Assembly (NCBI RefSeq): GCF_003144195.1
Contig: NW_020289998.1
Coordinates: 498,862-562,861 of the forward strand
Source: Ceraceosorus guamensis
Lineage: Eukaryota > Basidiomycota > Exobasidiomycetes > Ceraceosorales > Ceraceosoraceae
DNA: 64,000 nt
Reading direction: 5' to 3'
Positions 12,943 to 25,043 of this stretch are shown piece after piece. The notes beneath the pieces were generated by a model. The model ran no database searches. It was not told the origin of the DNA and was given only the letters and a program-made list of their open reading frames with translations. How positions within the stretch are numbered: the stretch's first letter is position 1; the number at the start of each line of letters is the position of its first letter. A program made the position numbers and the translations under genes.

Positions 12943-15068
12943 CTAAGTCTTGGTGCCCTCGCAAGCCTCTTCCACACCCTTGTACTCTTCCGTCCTCTCC
13001 CTCACGAATTGCTCAAAGCGATCCAGCGCGCAGCTTCCTTCAGGTCCATCGTGACAAGCCGGCAATTTTTGCACTGCGCCATTCACAATGACCCTTACAA
13101 AGTCTGCCTTTGAGAGGCTGCTGCTGGTTGCGGTGGTAGAGGGAGAACAAGTGATGCGTTCCAGAGCCACATGGCCCAAAAAGGGCAGGACGTGCGAAGT
13201 GTGCCACACGCGATCTTCTGAGGTACCGATGGTAAGGAAAGAGGCGTGATCGGGATCAAAGGCGGGAATGGCCGCTCGCGTTCAGCTTCATTCGGTACGG
13301 TGGCGTTGCACGTCTACCACCTGCTCACCTGGGTTGCGATCCGTTGGCAAATCGTATTGCGCAGTCTGGTTCCAGATACCCAGTGCGACCAGCGCCATGG
13401 GAGGCTCCTCACGATGAGTGAAGTAAGGGAAGAGGTACTGCGTGTGGGTCTGATTGGGCGGGAGAGGTAGCGGGTCGTCCAGCGATGCCCGGAAAGAAAC
13501 ATCGTCGTGAGGATCCGCGTCCTTGCCAATAGCCAACAGATTGTGTGTTGAGGTGTTTAGCCCTACAGAGAGGAAAAGCAGAGCAAACGCATGTCAGAGA
13601 GACACATGAGCTGAAGACTCGCGCAGATTTTATACTCGCACTGCGCTCCGAGGTATGGAGCGAGGGGTGATCCATATCCGACCATCTTGTGATAACGCTG
13701 TGAGAAAGTAGGCCCACGATTCGGACGATATGATACGCCATAATGTCAGCCTTCCGCTTAGCCACAGGCGAAGCCGCGAAAAAGGCATTATGACTCACCA
13801 AGTCGTTCCAATACCCAAAGTCTCTAAAGGTCTTGTGATCGAAAATGTCGCAGAAGTGGGATTTGCCCACACCAAAGATGACTGTGAAAGTGCATACCAT
13901 CGAGGAGTATGAGTACCAACAGTATCAGAGGAAGTTCGATTTTGGATCACACGCTCACCGCTTTCGTATCCACAAAGCATGGGAAGAGCAATGACATCCT
14001 CAAGTTTCCAATCGAATTCAGGGGCCAAGTTCTTGAGCTGCCGCAACGGTCTCTGACCAAAGACCTCTAGCCATTCTCTCTGTTCTTGCGTGCCTGGCTC
14101 TTTGGAAAACTTCTTGCAGACCTTGTGAGGTGTGAGGGAGTAGCCCCAATTTGGGTCCTTATTGTTGACCGTGATCAAAGTGAGGTGCTGCGTGGGACAC
14201 CGGTCGAACATCAAGTGAGACGTGTGCAGGTGTGGGCAGGTCAACCAGACCTCGCAATGTGTCGACTCACCTTTCCATCCCCTTCTCCGCTCTCTCCTCT
14301 CTGCCATTCGGGAAAAGCGCCCCTGATCCAGTTCTTTGCTGTCCCTACGTCCCTATCGCTTGAAGCGGACCAGACCTTGAAAGGCGTCTTGACCTTCCCT
14401 CCTCCACCAGCCTCCCTTGTCTTTTTACCCAACTCCAAAGGAGGAAATAAGTGAGGATGAAGATGTCTCAATCTTTTCCCTTGTCTATATGCGTCGTGCG
14501 CTCCGGGCTCTGTGAGCGCTTCGAGATTGTCAGAAGAGATGGGCGATTTCCATCCGCGAAGGAAAGCGAGTCGGCCGCTCTTGGGCCAATCTGCGTCTGG
14601 CGAAGCAAAGTGAGAGGCAAGTCGCTGGACAAATGGTTCCATGTATTCTTCCCACTCGTCGTCGTTCGCTGCGATGGAGGAGCTGATCGAAGAGAGCGTG
14701 CGGACAGATCGTCGGTCAGCGTGATGCGTCCGTCACCTCTCAATCAGCGCGGTCTTTGCGCTTTGCCATCCCGTCGTGACTTACTGCCTGATGAGCATCG
14801 CGATGGCTCTGGAGGTGCATCCTTTTGGAAGTTTGAGATTAGCGCCCGGAGCATCATGATAAGGACTTATTCCAGACATGTGCTCCAGCGGATCCCAGTC
14901 GCCATGATGAGGTGATTTATCAGGGGAGGTCAGTAGCGGCGATTGGAAGGATTGTTGGTAGGCAGGTGCGGGTGCGGGTGCGGGTGCGGGTGCTGAGCGG
15001 GTTGAGCTCAAGCAAACGAGCAGGATAGCGCTGAGAGTGACGCTCTTGCGAGGCATCGGCCACAGCAT
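12943..15068 (-). CDS. Secreted histidine acid phosphatase (phytase-like fold)
   Basis: Seven exons: 15068-14785, 14682-14271, 14187-13959, 13881-13799, 13697-13640, 13562-13329, 13217-12943. They total exactly 525 codons. A signal peptide (from M1 or M5, MPRKSVTLSAILLVCLS) is followed by an Ala-Pro repeat. Branch-2 histidine phosphatase landmarks follow in order: HMSGISPYHDAP, LPKGC, the phosphohistidine region LIRHSSIAANDDEWE (His95, codon split by intron 1), NLEALTEPGAHDAYRQGKRL, LTPHKVC, a GYGSPLAPYLGAQWLN segment, and FTHREEPP (about residue 405), which stands where many relatives have HD. It would hydrolyse phosphomonoesters outside the cell; substrate not predictable. Intron 5 (13563-13639) appears to start with GC; that choice restores the family Trp codon (T|GG). 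Paired cysteines fit secretion. Confidence 0.88.
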
Positions 15069-15732
15069 CTTGCCGTAATGTGAGAAATGGCGGGTAGGCG
15101 CGGTCGTGAGAGAAAGGAAGAGGTGTGGCTAGTCGGCATGGCATGGCGAAGCTTGAAAGATAGGCCAGGAGGGGCGAGCGTGTATATGTAAGCAGAAGAT
15201 AGTAGTAGTAGTAGCGTGAATGAGCGAGCCGGAGGGCGGCCCTACATGGCTGTTATGCCGGATGATGCAAGTCACGAGTCACGAGTGGAGGCAGCATCGA
15301 CGCGTGCATCAAGGTCGGTCCCCTCTGCTGCTTGGCGCGCGTGATTCACATTCACATTCAATTCAAGATTCGTGATTATTCGTGATTTGTGGTTGATTGC
15401 CAGATTGATTCAAGATTGGGTACCCTTGACTATTCATTTCGCGACTGCAGCGCGGGTCACACGCACGCACGATCCAGTGCACAACTCTTGCCTTCACTCA
15501 CAACCACGCACCTTTAGTCCTTCTCATCTGCTCCTCTCATACGTTGCCTTGCTGACCAAACGCGTCGGCAATCGCTTCCATAGCACATTCACTAGACAGA
15601 CAGTATCAGCAGTGCATTCCAATCAATCGGCTGGCAAGGCACCACCTCAGAGTCTGAGCGGCGGTAGAGCTTACAGTTTGGGTCAGGATGGAACAAGCTG
15701 GTGGATCTTATCGGATAGGAGCAGCATCCACG
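15069..15732. promoter_or_regulatory. Shared divergent promoter region
   Basis: This 664-bp interval lies between the divergent acid phosphatase and G-patch genes and probably holds both promoters. It contains a short TAG trinucleotide run near 15200-15213 and a dense cluster of CACGAGT / CGTGATT words (about 15268-15420). No reading frame here is convincing. Confidence 0.5.
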
Positions 15733-17508
15733 ATGTCGAAGCCACAGGTACGTGAGGGCAAGCACATGGAGCCGCAAGTCTTGGCGATCTTGTGCCGTGC
15801 CATGATCGAGATCGAAGCGACATGAGGCTTTCACCTTTTCGTCTTCGTCTTCCCCTTCACCTCGCTGCATGCGCGCCGCTCTCCATGTTGGCGCATATCA
15901 AAGACGGCGACGAGCACATCGGTGAAACGTCTCGCTGGGGACGAAAGAGGAGAAGAAGAAGAGGAGGAGGAGGATGAGACACCGCTATACTCCAGGTCTC
16001 CATCACCGGTACTCGACCGGCCGAATAAACACGAGGCAGCGAGCTTGCAGGATTACTTGGCACCTCGCAATGTAGGCCATGCTATGCTGCTCAAGATGGG
16101 TTGGGTCGTTGGACAAGGTCTAGGCATCACGGGCCAAGGAAGAGTGGAGCCTGTTCCCATCAGCGAGAAGCGAGGTTCAGATCTGACGGGAATTGGTGAG
16201 TGCTCGCGCGCGCGTGTGCGTGCATTGCGCGGGCGAGGCGGAACGGAAACTGAGCACCGGTGTCATTCGTGTCGTTTGGGATGGTTACGCATTCGCGCAT
16301 TGCAGGAAAGATGTCTTTGGACCTTCGAACGGTGGATGCGTCGGTTGCGCAACGCAGAGAGATGGCGTCGGAACGAATGGGTAGGGAGACCGAAGAAGAG
16401 CGATCTCGCAGATTGGTGAGGTGACGCGACTCATGGCTTACGCGTATATTCGCTCCTGGCTCGATGGTCTTGCGCTTACTCGCTTTGCGTCTATCTGCTT
16501 CCCACGTTTCAGGACGAGGCGGCTCGTATGGCCACGGCAAAAGCTGGAGCAGCGGAAGCAAAGAGCGCATTCAGATGCGAGCTGTGCGATAAGGGCTACT
16601 CCATTCCTTCGGCGTACGAAGCGCATTTGACCTCTTACGATCATCATCACAGGAAGGTGCGTCCCTCTGAGCCCGCTTGCTAGTGCACGAGGTCACAAAT
16701 ACTTAGCAGCGCGGCTTTGCGCCTCACTCACTAGCGCCTCAGGGAAATGTTGGCGAGCGAGAAGGCGCGGCATGGGGCAGGAGCTACGGACAAACGTAAA
16801 GCAAAGGAATCTGCGCGAGAGGCCAAAGAGCTGGCTAGGCTGATGGGTGCCAGCGCACCCACTGGTCGGGCAACGAAGCCTCCCAACACGACGGCTGCCG
16901 GCGGGCTAGGGCCTCAGAGCGCTCTGGACAGCGCAGGAGAGGCTTCTACGAGCAATCCGGTAAGGCAAGAAACTTCAACGAATGCTTCGACATCGGCTCG
17001 GCCTTCTCAAGGTGGAGGTTGGAAGAAGGTAGGCTCTGCGAGCGTCTTGAATGTCTCTGGTCCGGCGGCATCTGCTCCGAACAACCCTTCGAGCGGCGTT
17101 GCCAGGCCCTCACACGATCCGCGCGATTCTCATCACACACACGCCACTGCCTATTCACGTCTCAGCGCGCCCAAATTCAGGTCGTCCGGCTTCGAAACGC
17201 TCGAGACCACTTCGACAAGACGCGACGAGCGCACTTCATCGTCCACCCTTGCGAAGCTACCCGCTGGGTTCCGACCCGTCGACTCATTCCGACCCCTTTC
17301 TACGCCCAAACAGACCGCAGCATCTTTTGCGCCTGTGCTGTTGCTCGATCGAGCAGATAGACATGTCGCGCCAAGTTTGCGTACGAGCGGGGATAGCGAT
17401 CAGCAACCTGCGGAGCCTGCCAGTCCTCCACCGCCTCCACCAGAGGATGTGTATCCGCCTCCCTGTCCGGTGGAAGATTTCCCACCTCCGCCTCCTCCGC
17501 AGAACTAG
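15733..17508 (+). CDS. G-patch and C2H2 zinc-finger protein (GPATCH8-like)
   Basis: Five exons fit in phase: 15733-15747 (MSKPQ), 15904-16195, 16306-16415, 16513-16656, 16735-17508, giving 444 residues. An acidic stretch precedes a G-patch at about residues 58-105 (VGHAMLLKMGWVVGQGLG, then RVEPVPISEKR, the usual Gly spacing). A single C2H2 finger follows at about residues 162-185 (CELCDKGYSIPSAYEAH, then HHH), with KRLREMLASEK after it. This order, G-patch then a finger of the HxxSYDHxHK type, is that of GPATCH8-like proteins, which are nuclear and linked to pre-mRNA splicing through DEAH helicases; that role is inferred. The tail is low complexity and ends in proline runs. Acceptor 16734 was preferred to a nearby CAG at 16740-16742 because only it keeps frame. 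The five-codon first exon is the weakest part. Confidence 0.85.
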
Positions 17509-18943
17509 GGATGAGATTGATGCTTGCGTGCGCGCTCAAAGCTTTCAACGAATATCTCGTCGCCGGACTTTTCGTGTCCCGCGTTTGGAGATCGTGGTGC
17601 AGACATTGCTTGAGCTGAAAGAGGGCGATGAGGTTCGAAGAACAATGTGATGACAACACTCGGCAGGCCACTGACTAGCTACGGGCCTCGCGCCTTGCCT
17701 ACGCTTTACAACTCGTGCAGAAGATTACCTCTTCTGTTAAACGCCTCGGCTAGGCGTGCGACTAGACCTGCGCTCACTCGCGCCAAGCTGCTCGATCCAA
17801 TCATGGCTGTTCTGGGGCCACGTCAACGCCTGCGGACGATCTTAGTCTTGAGGCTTGTCCACATTCAAGAATGCTGCTCTCTCTGATACAGGTAGCCGCA
17901 TGAGTGCCGCAAGATGGCCTTCAGAGGCAGCGCTGGCGCAATTGATCTCCAATCAAAATGAAGAGCTTGACCGAGTCATGAGTCACTATACAGTTTTGAG
18001 CCTAGCATTCGTCATCAAGTCTTCACAGCGACTCGTATGACAGCAAGCAGTGCATTCAAGATTTGGATCTCTTCGTGTTTCAATCGCGCTATAGCAATTC
18101 GTGAGTCTGCAGCCAGCGCACAGGAAGATGAGGTCTCACACGGCTGCACCCTGACCAAGCATCGGTCGCGAGTCAAGCGTCAGAGTAGCAAGGGCCAGAT
18201 GCACCCTATCGTATCTTTGATTTTGATTCAGATTGATTGCGCCACTTGATGAGCGGACTGTATCCATGTGTATATGGGTGCGTTGTGCTGTGACGAGCAA
18301 GTCAGCTGAATGCGTGAACGTCAAGCGGAGCAGTCACGTAGCATGCAGTCACAGTGCATGCTTAATTGCCATGCTCTGGTGATCGATCGAGTTGAGTCGC
18401 GCTCGAGCGCGCGCCCTCGCGGCGGTCGTTGCGCACGCGGGGCATATGCTGTGGGTCGAGCTGCACGCACACCCGCCTTGATTCACATTCACGATTGCCT
18501 CATCCTTGATCATACTCAGACGTCGTGAGTGCATGTGCATGGAGTCGACTTGACCGAGGCTCGCATTCCACTGAAGACCGAACTGCAAGCAAGGACCCCA
18601 TCGTGAGCGGCCCAAGCGAGCCTTAAAGGCAAGTCATGAGTCACAACTTTACCCAAGAATTGTGGAAACGCGCTCGAGGATCGTGAAAGCCTGAACGATA
18701 TCTGGAATCGTACTCAAAAGTCATGCTGTTGTGTAGCTGTGTCAAAACCTCTATGTAAGGCGCACGCATTGTATCGAAACCTCGACAACAAGGCAAGCAT
18801 GAGTGGAGGCCTGCAGATTGAGGATTGCAGCACGTGTGAGTGCGACTGTCGATTTCGCCACACTAAGAGTGGAATCGCGAAGGTGCTTGTGAGAGCACAG
18901 CGCGAAAGCCAGTCGATAGCCGTGAGTTGATGTGGATGATCTT
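17509..18943. other. Intergenic spacer, nothing convincing
   Basis: This 1.4-kb gap lies between the convergent G-patch gene and the first SANT-like gene. Small open frames occur on both strands but show no motif or splice logic. A CG-rich palindromic patch (GATCGATCGAG to CTCGAGCGCG) lies near 18380-18420, and ATTCACATTCACGATT near 18480. Confidence 0.5.
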
Positions 18944-19636
18944 CTACGAGTCGAGAGACTATGCGAAAAGCAGGCGAGGAGTGTGAGTTGCCAGTCTGCG
19001 CAATGAGCTCCAGCACGCTTATCCTCCTCCTCACCTTTTCTAGCTGAGTCTTCAGAACCATGCGCCAGTAGGACTTGATCTGCACAGTGCTCCTTCCACC
19101 GCATTGCTCGCTCATGCGCGTCCAGTCAACGTGTGCCATGCCGGCTTCGCACATGCCGAGTACGAGTGCCTTTTTCTCCGAAGGCTGGAAAGCAGACGAG
19201 CGGCTCCATGTCAGCATGCTCCATGCGGGCAGAGCGTTCCTCTTCTGACCTTCCAAGCTGTCCTTGCTCCGCCACGCTTGCTGCTCTGTCCCTGCTCCTC
19301 GAGTTCAGAACGTTTATCGTCGCGAGGTTCAGGCTTGACTTTCATCGGACTGCGCTGAGTCGTAGAGCTCCTCGCCTCTTTCTTGGGAGTCTTGGACGCG
19401 CAAAATGAGGTGTCAGCGGCTGGATCTGAAGTCTTGACGAGTACAACTTTGGACTCAAAGTCAAGCTATCGAACACGAGGAGTGCTCGCTGTGACCGCGT
19501 TCCCGTCAAGTGTCTTGGCGTTGCTATGCAATCACCGCAATGCTTTGGGCTGGCGACTCACCGCTGAGAGCACACCCTCTGACTGCCGTTTAGTTGGTGT
19601 TGGAGGAGATCCAGACGGAGATGAGCCATGCTCCAT
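18944..19636 (-). CDS. Single-repeat Myb/SANT-like small protein, paralogue 1
   Basis: Four exons: 19636-19562 (25 codons), 19390-19250 (47), 19184-19035 (50), 18958-18944 (SLDS plus stop); all junctions are phase 0 and the product is 126 residues. Exon 2 is Lys/Pro/Glu-rich (TPKKEARS, SPMKVKPEP) and ends in AWK. Exon 3 holds the SANT-like core: EKKALVLGMCEAG, VDWTRMSEQCGGR, QIKSYWRMVLK. The three aromatic anchors of a Myb repeat (W, W, YW) are present, the first split from the rest by an intron. The reading frame of exon 3 stays open to 18714, but the spliced end is preferred because three neighbouring paralogues share it. It is probably nuclear and DNA- or chromatin-binding, inferred from the fold and basic tail. 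SP-K-K motifs resemble minor-groove binders. Confidence 0.75.
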
Positions 19637-20532
19637 TTTAGGGTGTGAGATTTTGAGTTCCAAGGAGTGATAGCGGGTAGCAAAGCTCGAAGAGGGTAGC
19701 TAGAGGCATTCCTAGAGGCAAAATGGAGCAAAGCTCGCGACGCACGTTCGTGGTCATGACCATAGCAGTCTGATGAGTGAAAGATCTGTAACATCTAGCT
19801 ACGGGCAAGCGCGCCGAATGATCACAAATTTTCTCCTATCAATAATACACGGCTCCGCACTAGAAGGGCCCGAGGCAATAAAGGTCCATGCACGGGCAGC
19901 GGGCTCATCTTGTAATATCCAACCAAGCGACATACATACGCCTGAACATGACTCAGATTTCTGCACCCTTCAAAGTTCCACATTCACCGGTTTCAAAGAT
20001 CATTCAGCTATATATATAGCTGTGACTTTGCTCCATATGCGCGACTGCGCCTCGTAGGTATGGACTCGCATCACCGAGAGCGCAATTCAGCCGCACTCGT
20101 GACTGTACCACGCACAGCTGTGCTGCTCGAATCTTGAAGGTTGGCTCAAGGGCCTAAAGCTGTTCATTAAGATGTTCATTGAGACGGCATTTGTCACGAA
20201 TCTGCAGGAATTGCGCAGGTTGAGGAGTTGAAGGCGTGTACACAGAGTCGTAGAGAGAAGCGAAAAGCCGAGCAAGCTCGAACAGTGCACGAGACTAGCT
20301 AGATACGGCGTGCAACGAAAAGGTGCGTGGATGTGGGCGTCATGCTGATTGAGGGCCCGCTAAGATCGTGGAAATTATGAACAAAAGGGGACCGACAAGA
20401 CTCGCTTGCTCAATGCGTGAAGGTGGGCCTTGCGCCGACGACTGCATCATTTGGGATGCCTTCAAGTGCGTAGAGGGCTATTGGATTGTGCAACCGTCAG
20501 TGGCATGCCGGTGAATTGGAGCACTAATCATT
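19637..20532. other. Intergenic spacer between SANT-like paralogues 1 and 2
   Basis: This 0.9-kb spacer probably carries the promoter of paralogue 1. It contains TATATATAGC near 20012-20021. I see no further gene or degraded SANT copy. Confidence 0.45.
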
Positions 20533-21376
20533 CTACATCTCCTCAAGTGCCTGGGAGTGACGGCCGATGCGCGTTCAGCGTCAGATCGATCGGAGGTGGC
20601 TATGTTGGTCATTCCCATGCATTGGTTCACCCACCTTCTCGAGTTTCGGCTTGAGACGCATGTTCCAATAGGCCTTGATCTGAGTCTTGGTTCGACCGCC
20701 ACATTCTGCGGTAGCTTCGTCCCAATCTACTGCGGGAAAGCCCGCTGCGCACATCCTCATGACGAGCGCCTTCTTCTGAGCGCCCTGCGTCAGTTGGTCA
20801 ACATGAGCTCATGTTAGCGCGAGGCGCATGACCGTCTCCGTCGCTGATGGTGTCACTTACTGTCCACGCTTCGGCTTTACCGCCGCGCTTGTTCTTTCCA
20901 TCTTCATCTTTGACGTCCTCTTCGTATCCTTCGTCGTCCGCTTCAGGCTTGACCTTCTTCTTCTTGGGAGAGCCTCGAGGCTTTTTTTTGGCCGCGCTGT
21001 CCAAAGACATGGGCTACATGCAGGCGTGACCGTGTGCCAGCGTGCATACGGGAAGAGGTCGAGGCGGGAGGCAAGGAGCAAAAAGGGTCAGCGAGACCGA
21101 CGTTAAAGTCGCGTGTACGATGCAAGGCGAATCACGAATCTAGTATGTGAAGCTCAGACTTGGTCGAGTTGCGTTCTCAAAGCGAAATATTGCCTCTCGC
21201 TCGGCAGGAGTTCGTGGGATTTGCGTGCATCATTGCTTGTCTCAACATTGCTCGCATCGACTCACCGCCACGGAGAATGGGTCAAAGTCTGGCATGTTGC
21301 TGCGCTTCTTGGTAGGATTTACTGGAGTGGTGTCTTCTCCAGATGACGCTTCGCTTGCCGTCGGAGAGGTGCTCAT
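20533..21376 (-). CDS. Single-repeat Myb/SANT-like small protein, paralogue 2
   Basis: Exons 21376-21266 (37 codons), 21013-20861 (51), 20784-20635 (50) and 20550-20533 (ALEEM plus stop) join in phase 0 and give 143 residues. Exon 2 carries KKKPRGSPKKKKVKPE, a Glu/Asp run, and ends in AWT. Exon 3 is the SANT-like core (QKKALVMRMCAAG, VDWDEATAECGGRT, QIKAYWNMRLK). Architecture, intron phases and the 50-codon core exon match paralogue 1. Intron 1 is 252 nt; its acceptor (TAG before CCCATGTC) was chosen because the closer CAG breaks frame. The start is the ATG comparable to the other copies; an in-frame ATG at 21559 would add 61 Ser-rich residues. Predicted nuclear and DNA- or chromatin-associated by fold only. 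Confidence 0.75.
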
Positions 21377-23191
21377 GGTTGTCAAAAGAGGTGAAGCTGA
21401 TGATCTTGAAAAAATGACTGGCTGGCGCGACTGGACTGAGTCTGAGTGATCAGAGGACGAGGATGGCTGCGTGAAGGACGATGAGGTCGAGAAGGAATGT
21501 TTCGTACCCCTCCAAGGATCAGAGGTTGCTCGCGTTGCTTTGGACGTCTGACCAGACACATCGCGCAGGCTTGAATGAGAGACCGAGTACCAAAATGCAT
21601 CCTAGACCGATACTGTGTTATAGTCAGTTGATTGATGTTGCGTGTGCTACCACATGCTCAGTGAGACATGTAGTCTAGCAACGATCCAATCGCGTCAGAC
21701 GGTCAGAGAGGAGATAGACCGCGAGGCTGATCGCGCGTCGTCGCAACTCAAGCACATCAGCAGCCCTCGCACTCACGACTGGTCAAATCAATCACAATCA
21801 CGAATGGTGCATCACCGTGCAGCAATCAACCATGATAGATCCATACGTACATGATCGTGGACAGCAGGGAAGGAACATCTACTCGTGACTGCCCCTCGTC
21901 GTCTCCCGGCCAGCATGCAAGCACACTTGATTGGGCGCCCCGCGCTCGGTATGACGTGTCGCTCGCCTCTGTATATATGTGTAGCCAAACTCACTGACTC
22001 ACGTTCGCCACATCTACTGTTGACTTTTATTGTCACGACTGCAGCAATCTATTATACAATTGAATGCGCAGCAACACAAGGTGGGCGCAGTCACCCCTCG
22101 CTCTGTTTCAAATCCGGCAGAGCGCTCATCCAACAACTACGTCTACGCAGATGCACGGATGGACTTTGACTGCAATCAAGACGCACTATATAAGGATCTC
22201 AATCCACGATTGCAGAGGTGAAACGTGATGAATGTCAAAATAAAATTTGTGATTAGTATCGAAGTGAGTGCTTCAGGAGCTCGTGGAGGCATGGATGGAC
22301 TCGGGCTGACGATATATGTGGATGGTAGCCTCCCCACTCGTGACTGGATTCGCCAGTCGTGAGAACGCGGCTATCGCGAGGCGTCTCGAGACGGGTGTGC
22401 GTACAATCGTGAATGTGAATGAGATTCAGCAGTGACTCAAACTCCCAATCGTGATCCTTGATTCACGATCCACGTTTGTATGGAAATTCTGCGCGTGCAC
22501 GTCACGGCTGCATGCATAGTTCAGCCCCCAGGGACCTACACATGTGCATGCAAACCAGACAGCGCAGTATCGCAGTTAAATTGGCGCGACTCTGACTCGG
22601 GATTGGATGGATGTTGATTGATTCGCGCACATCCTGATCTGCGATGTGAAGGGCTGCTGCTGATCGCCCGGATGATCGACTCGTGACTTCGTTCAATCAT
22701 CAAATCGACTTGGTGATACAGATTCTGATTCGTGATTGTCATTGTTTATGCATGGCGCGCTCAATATCCCGCGCTGTGACTCGCCGTCAGACGTTTAGTC
22801 TGCATGATGAGCCTCGATCTAGCTTTGATGGGGGTCTGTCAATCAAGCCATCAAGGCGATGGGTGCATGGAGCAATCACAATCAATGCGACCCCTCGGCC
22901 GTGTAGATCACGCGCAAGGGTTTCCAAGAGTCGTCCAGACACGTCGTCTGAACTCGAACGCTGTATCGCAGGGGCTTGCGGTGATTGCAGGCGTGCAAAG
23001 GCGTTTGTCACGAACGTCTGACCGCTGTCCGCATATCTACAGAGGCTGCTGGTTGGTCTGTTCTATAGTTCATTCATGGATGCTGGATACGACTTTCTGT
23101 ATGCCTTTCACTCGTCCCACAACATCCCTGTCCCCGGCCACAATCTGCAATCGTAAATACCAGAACCACCGTCCAAGTCTTTGCTGGCACG
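21377..23191. promoter_or_regulatory. Divergent spacer between SANT-like paralogues 2 and 3
   Basis: This 1.8-kb spacer lies between divergently transcribed paralogues and should contain both promoters. It is rich in CGTGATT / TCACGA / GACTCG words, mainly at 21770-21860, 22360-22490 and 22680-22745. No supported gene lies within it. Confidence 0.5.
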
Positions 23192-23929
23192 ATGATCGGG
23201 TCTGATCTCTCCGCACCACCTTCACCAGCCGCCTCTCCACCGCCAAGCAAGAGAAAATCAGCACTGTCCGATGTAGACGTGAGTGCGGGCACGCTTTATG
23301 TACGTCGCTCGGGTGTTGATGTGCGATGCATTGAGATGCTTACGCCGCTTGACGAGCCTTAGTGTAGCATTTACTGACCTCGCACATTGCCCACATGCCG
23401 GCTCTAGGAGACGCCAAAGAAAGAGGCTCGACCTCCGAAGCCGAAGAAAAGCCCCAAGAAGAAGATCAAGATTGAGGCTGACAGACATGGCGAGCGTCAG
23501 AAACATGCTCAGGATCGGCCTGAAGAGGACCAAAAGCTCAAAGAAGGCAAGTGTGTTGGGAGAGGCACGGCCTGGACGGTGAGCGTGGCAATGCAGATGC
23601 GCATCTTCTCCTCCCTGACAGGAGCAGAGCTGACGAAAATTTGACGTATCGCGATGCTGCCATTCGTCACGCTCGCCACGCAGCCCGAAGAACGAAAAGC
23701 TGTTATCACTGCCCTCTGCGCCAAAGGGGCGGCCACTCTAGACTGGAGCGAGCTCAGCGATCAGTGCGGCAGTCGCACCCCTCAACAAATCAGGAACTAC
23801 TACAACATGGTGTTGAAGGGTCACATCGAAAAGGTGAGCCATGAAACCGTCAGTCAGCAGTGCAAACAAGCCTACAGAAGCTCATCATGCCCTCTCTCGT
23901 CTCGTGGTGCGCAGGCGTTTGAAAGCTAG
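23192..23929 (+). CDS. Single-repeat Myb/SANT-like small protein, paralogue 3
   Basis: Exons 23192-23278 (29 codons), 23408-23578 (57), 23684-23833 (50) and 23915-23929 (AFES plus stop), all phase 0, give 140 residues. The N-terminus is Pro/Ser-rich (APPSPAASPPPSKRK). Exon 2 starts ETPKKEARPP, has KSPKKKIKIE, and ends in AWT. The core exon reads EERKAVITALCAKG, LDWSELSDQCGSRT, QIRNYYNMVLK, so the third aromatic anchor is YY instead of YW. It shares the TPKKEAR start of exon 2 with paralogue 1, on the opposite strand. Function is inferred only: a small basic protein with one Myb-like helix unit, likely DNA- or chromatin-binding. Confidence 0.77.
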
Positions 23930-25043
23930 AGCATATATACGTCTCGTCGAAGGTGCGCTCGTGGCTCATTGCAAGGGCTCTTGGCAACATGCTCCCATTA
24001 CCTAGGCCAATCTCAATGTTCTCTCGAGCGAAGGGCAAAGAGCTCGCGAGCTTTGAAGAAGGTCAGCGCTTCAAGGAGAATCGCGCATGTCTGTCCCCTG
24101 CCGCAATCACAAAACCTTCTGCTTCCCTTCGAGGACGATTCATGCAAATGGCTGTGCTGCGCTTGATTTAACGTGACGATCACGAGCTCAGACTCGCGAA
24201 GACATGACCGATGTTGACGCGAGATTGTTGGATCTTCAGCAGATCCTGGGATGACCTTCACAGTGAGGAGAGGAGACCACTCGATTCTCATTGACGCCCG
24301 AACCTCGCTTGCTGGATCACGCACCACTGGATGAGGGCTGCTGCTGCCATGCAGCTGGTTGCCAAAGGGGAGCTCCAAGATGTCGCTTAGCTCGGTGTTG
24401 AGACGCACACGATTGGTGATTTAAATATCGCATTCAAGATTGATGACCTCTTTCCCCCTCGGCATGACAGCTATAAGCAGCATACCGGCACCAGCTAGTA
24501 TACACATGCACGCAGAGTTTGCGCGCGTGCCTGTGTTGTCGCCGTTAATCTGTTGCCTCCCGCGCGCGTGCTCATCAGAGCGGCCTTTCTACGTGAATAA
24601 TGAGCTGATTGCTAAGTCAGGTGAATCACGAAGGCGGCCTTTGATCATCATCTAAAGAAGCGCCTAGCTGGAGTCGCGATGCAAGAGGCTCAGAGCAGAC
24701 TTCGCGTACGGAGGCACGATTCATCATCAATCACGAATTGTTGTGGATTACCGAATCTGAATTGTGGTGAATGTGAACGTGATCGGTGCTCGCAGACTCG
24801 AAACATCTTGGTTGGTATATGCGCTATAATCGTGGACAGGCACTTGTGTCGACTTCCGTCTGAGTGCCGAGTCTGATGCATCTCTTCTTCTGCAGCAGCA
24901 GCACCGCATTGCTCTTCATTGCTCTTATTGCCCTTCCTCCATCTTGCCTCCCTTCAGGACTTCAGCCCCCCGCCCTTTAGCTTCTACCAGTCAACACGTC
25001 AACAAGCAGTCAAGCGCATTCTCGACACTTCTCGAAGAAGAGG
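23930..25043. other. Spacer between SANT-like paralogues 3 and 4
   Basis: This 1.1-kb spacer probably holds the promoter of paralogue 4. The last 150 bases (about 24890-25040) are strongly pyrimidine-rich on the + strand with CTCTTCATTGCTCTT, as in many fungal promoters. I see no additional gene or SANT remnant. Confidence 0.45.

Noticed and set aside
18714-18943. Read-through C-terminal extension of SANT-like paralogue 1
   Set aside because: The frame is open, but the three other paralogues end through a short final exon at the same place, and a matching intron is present here.
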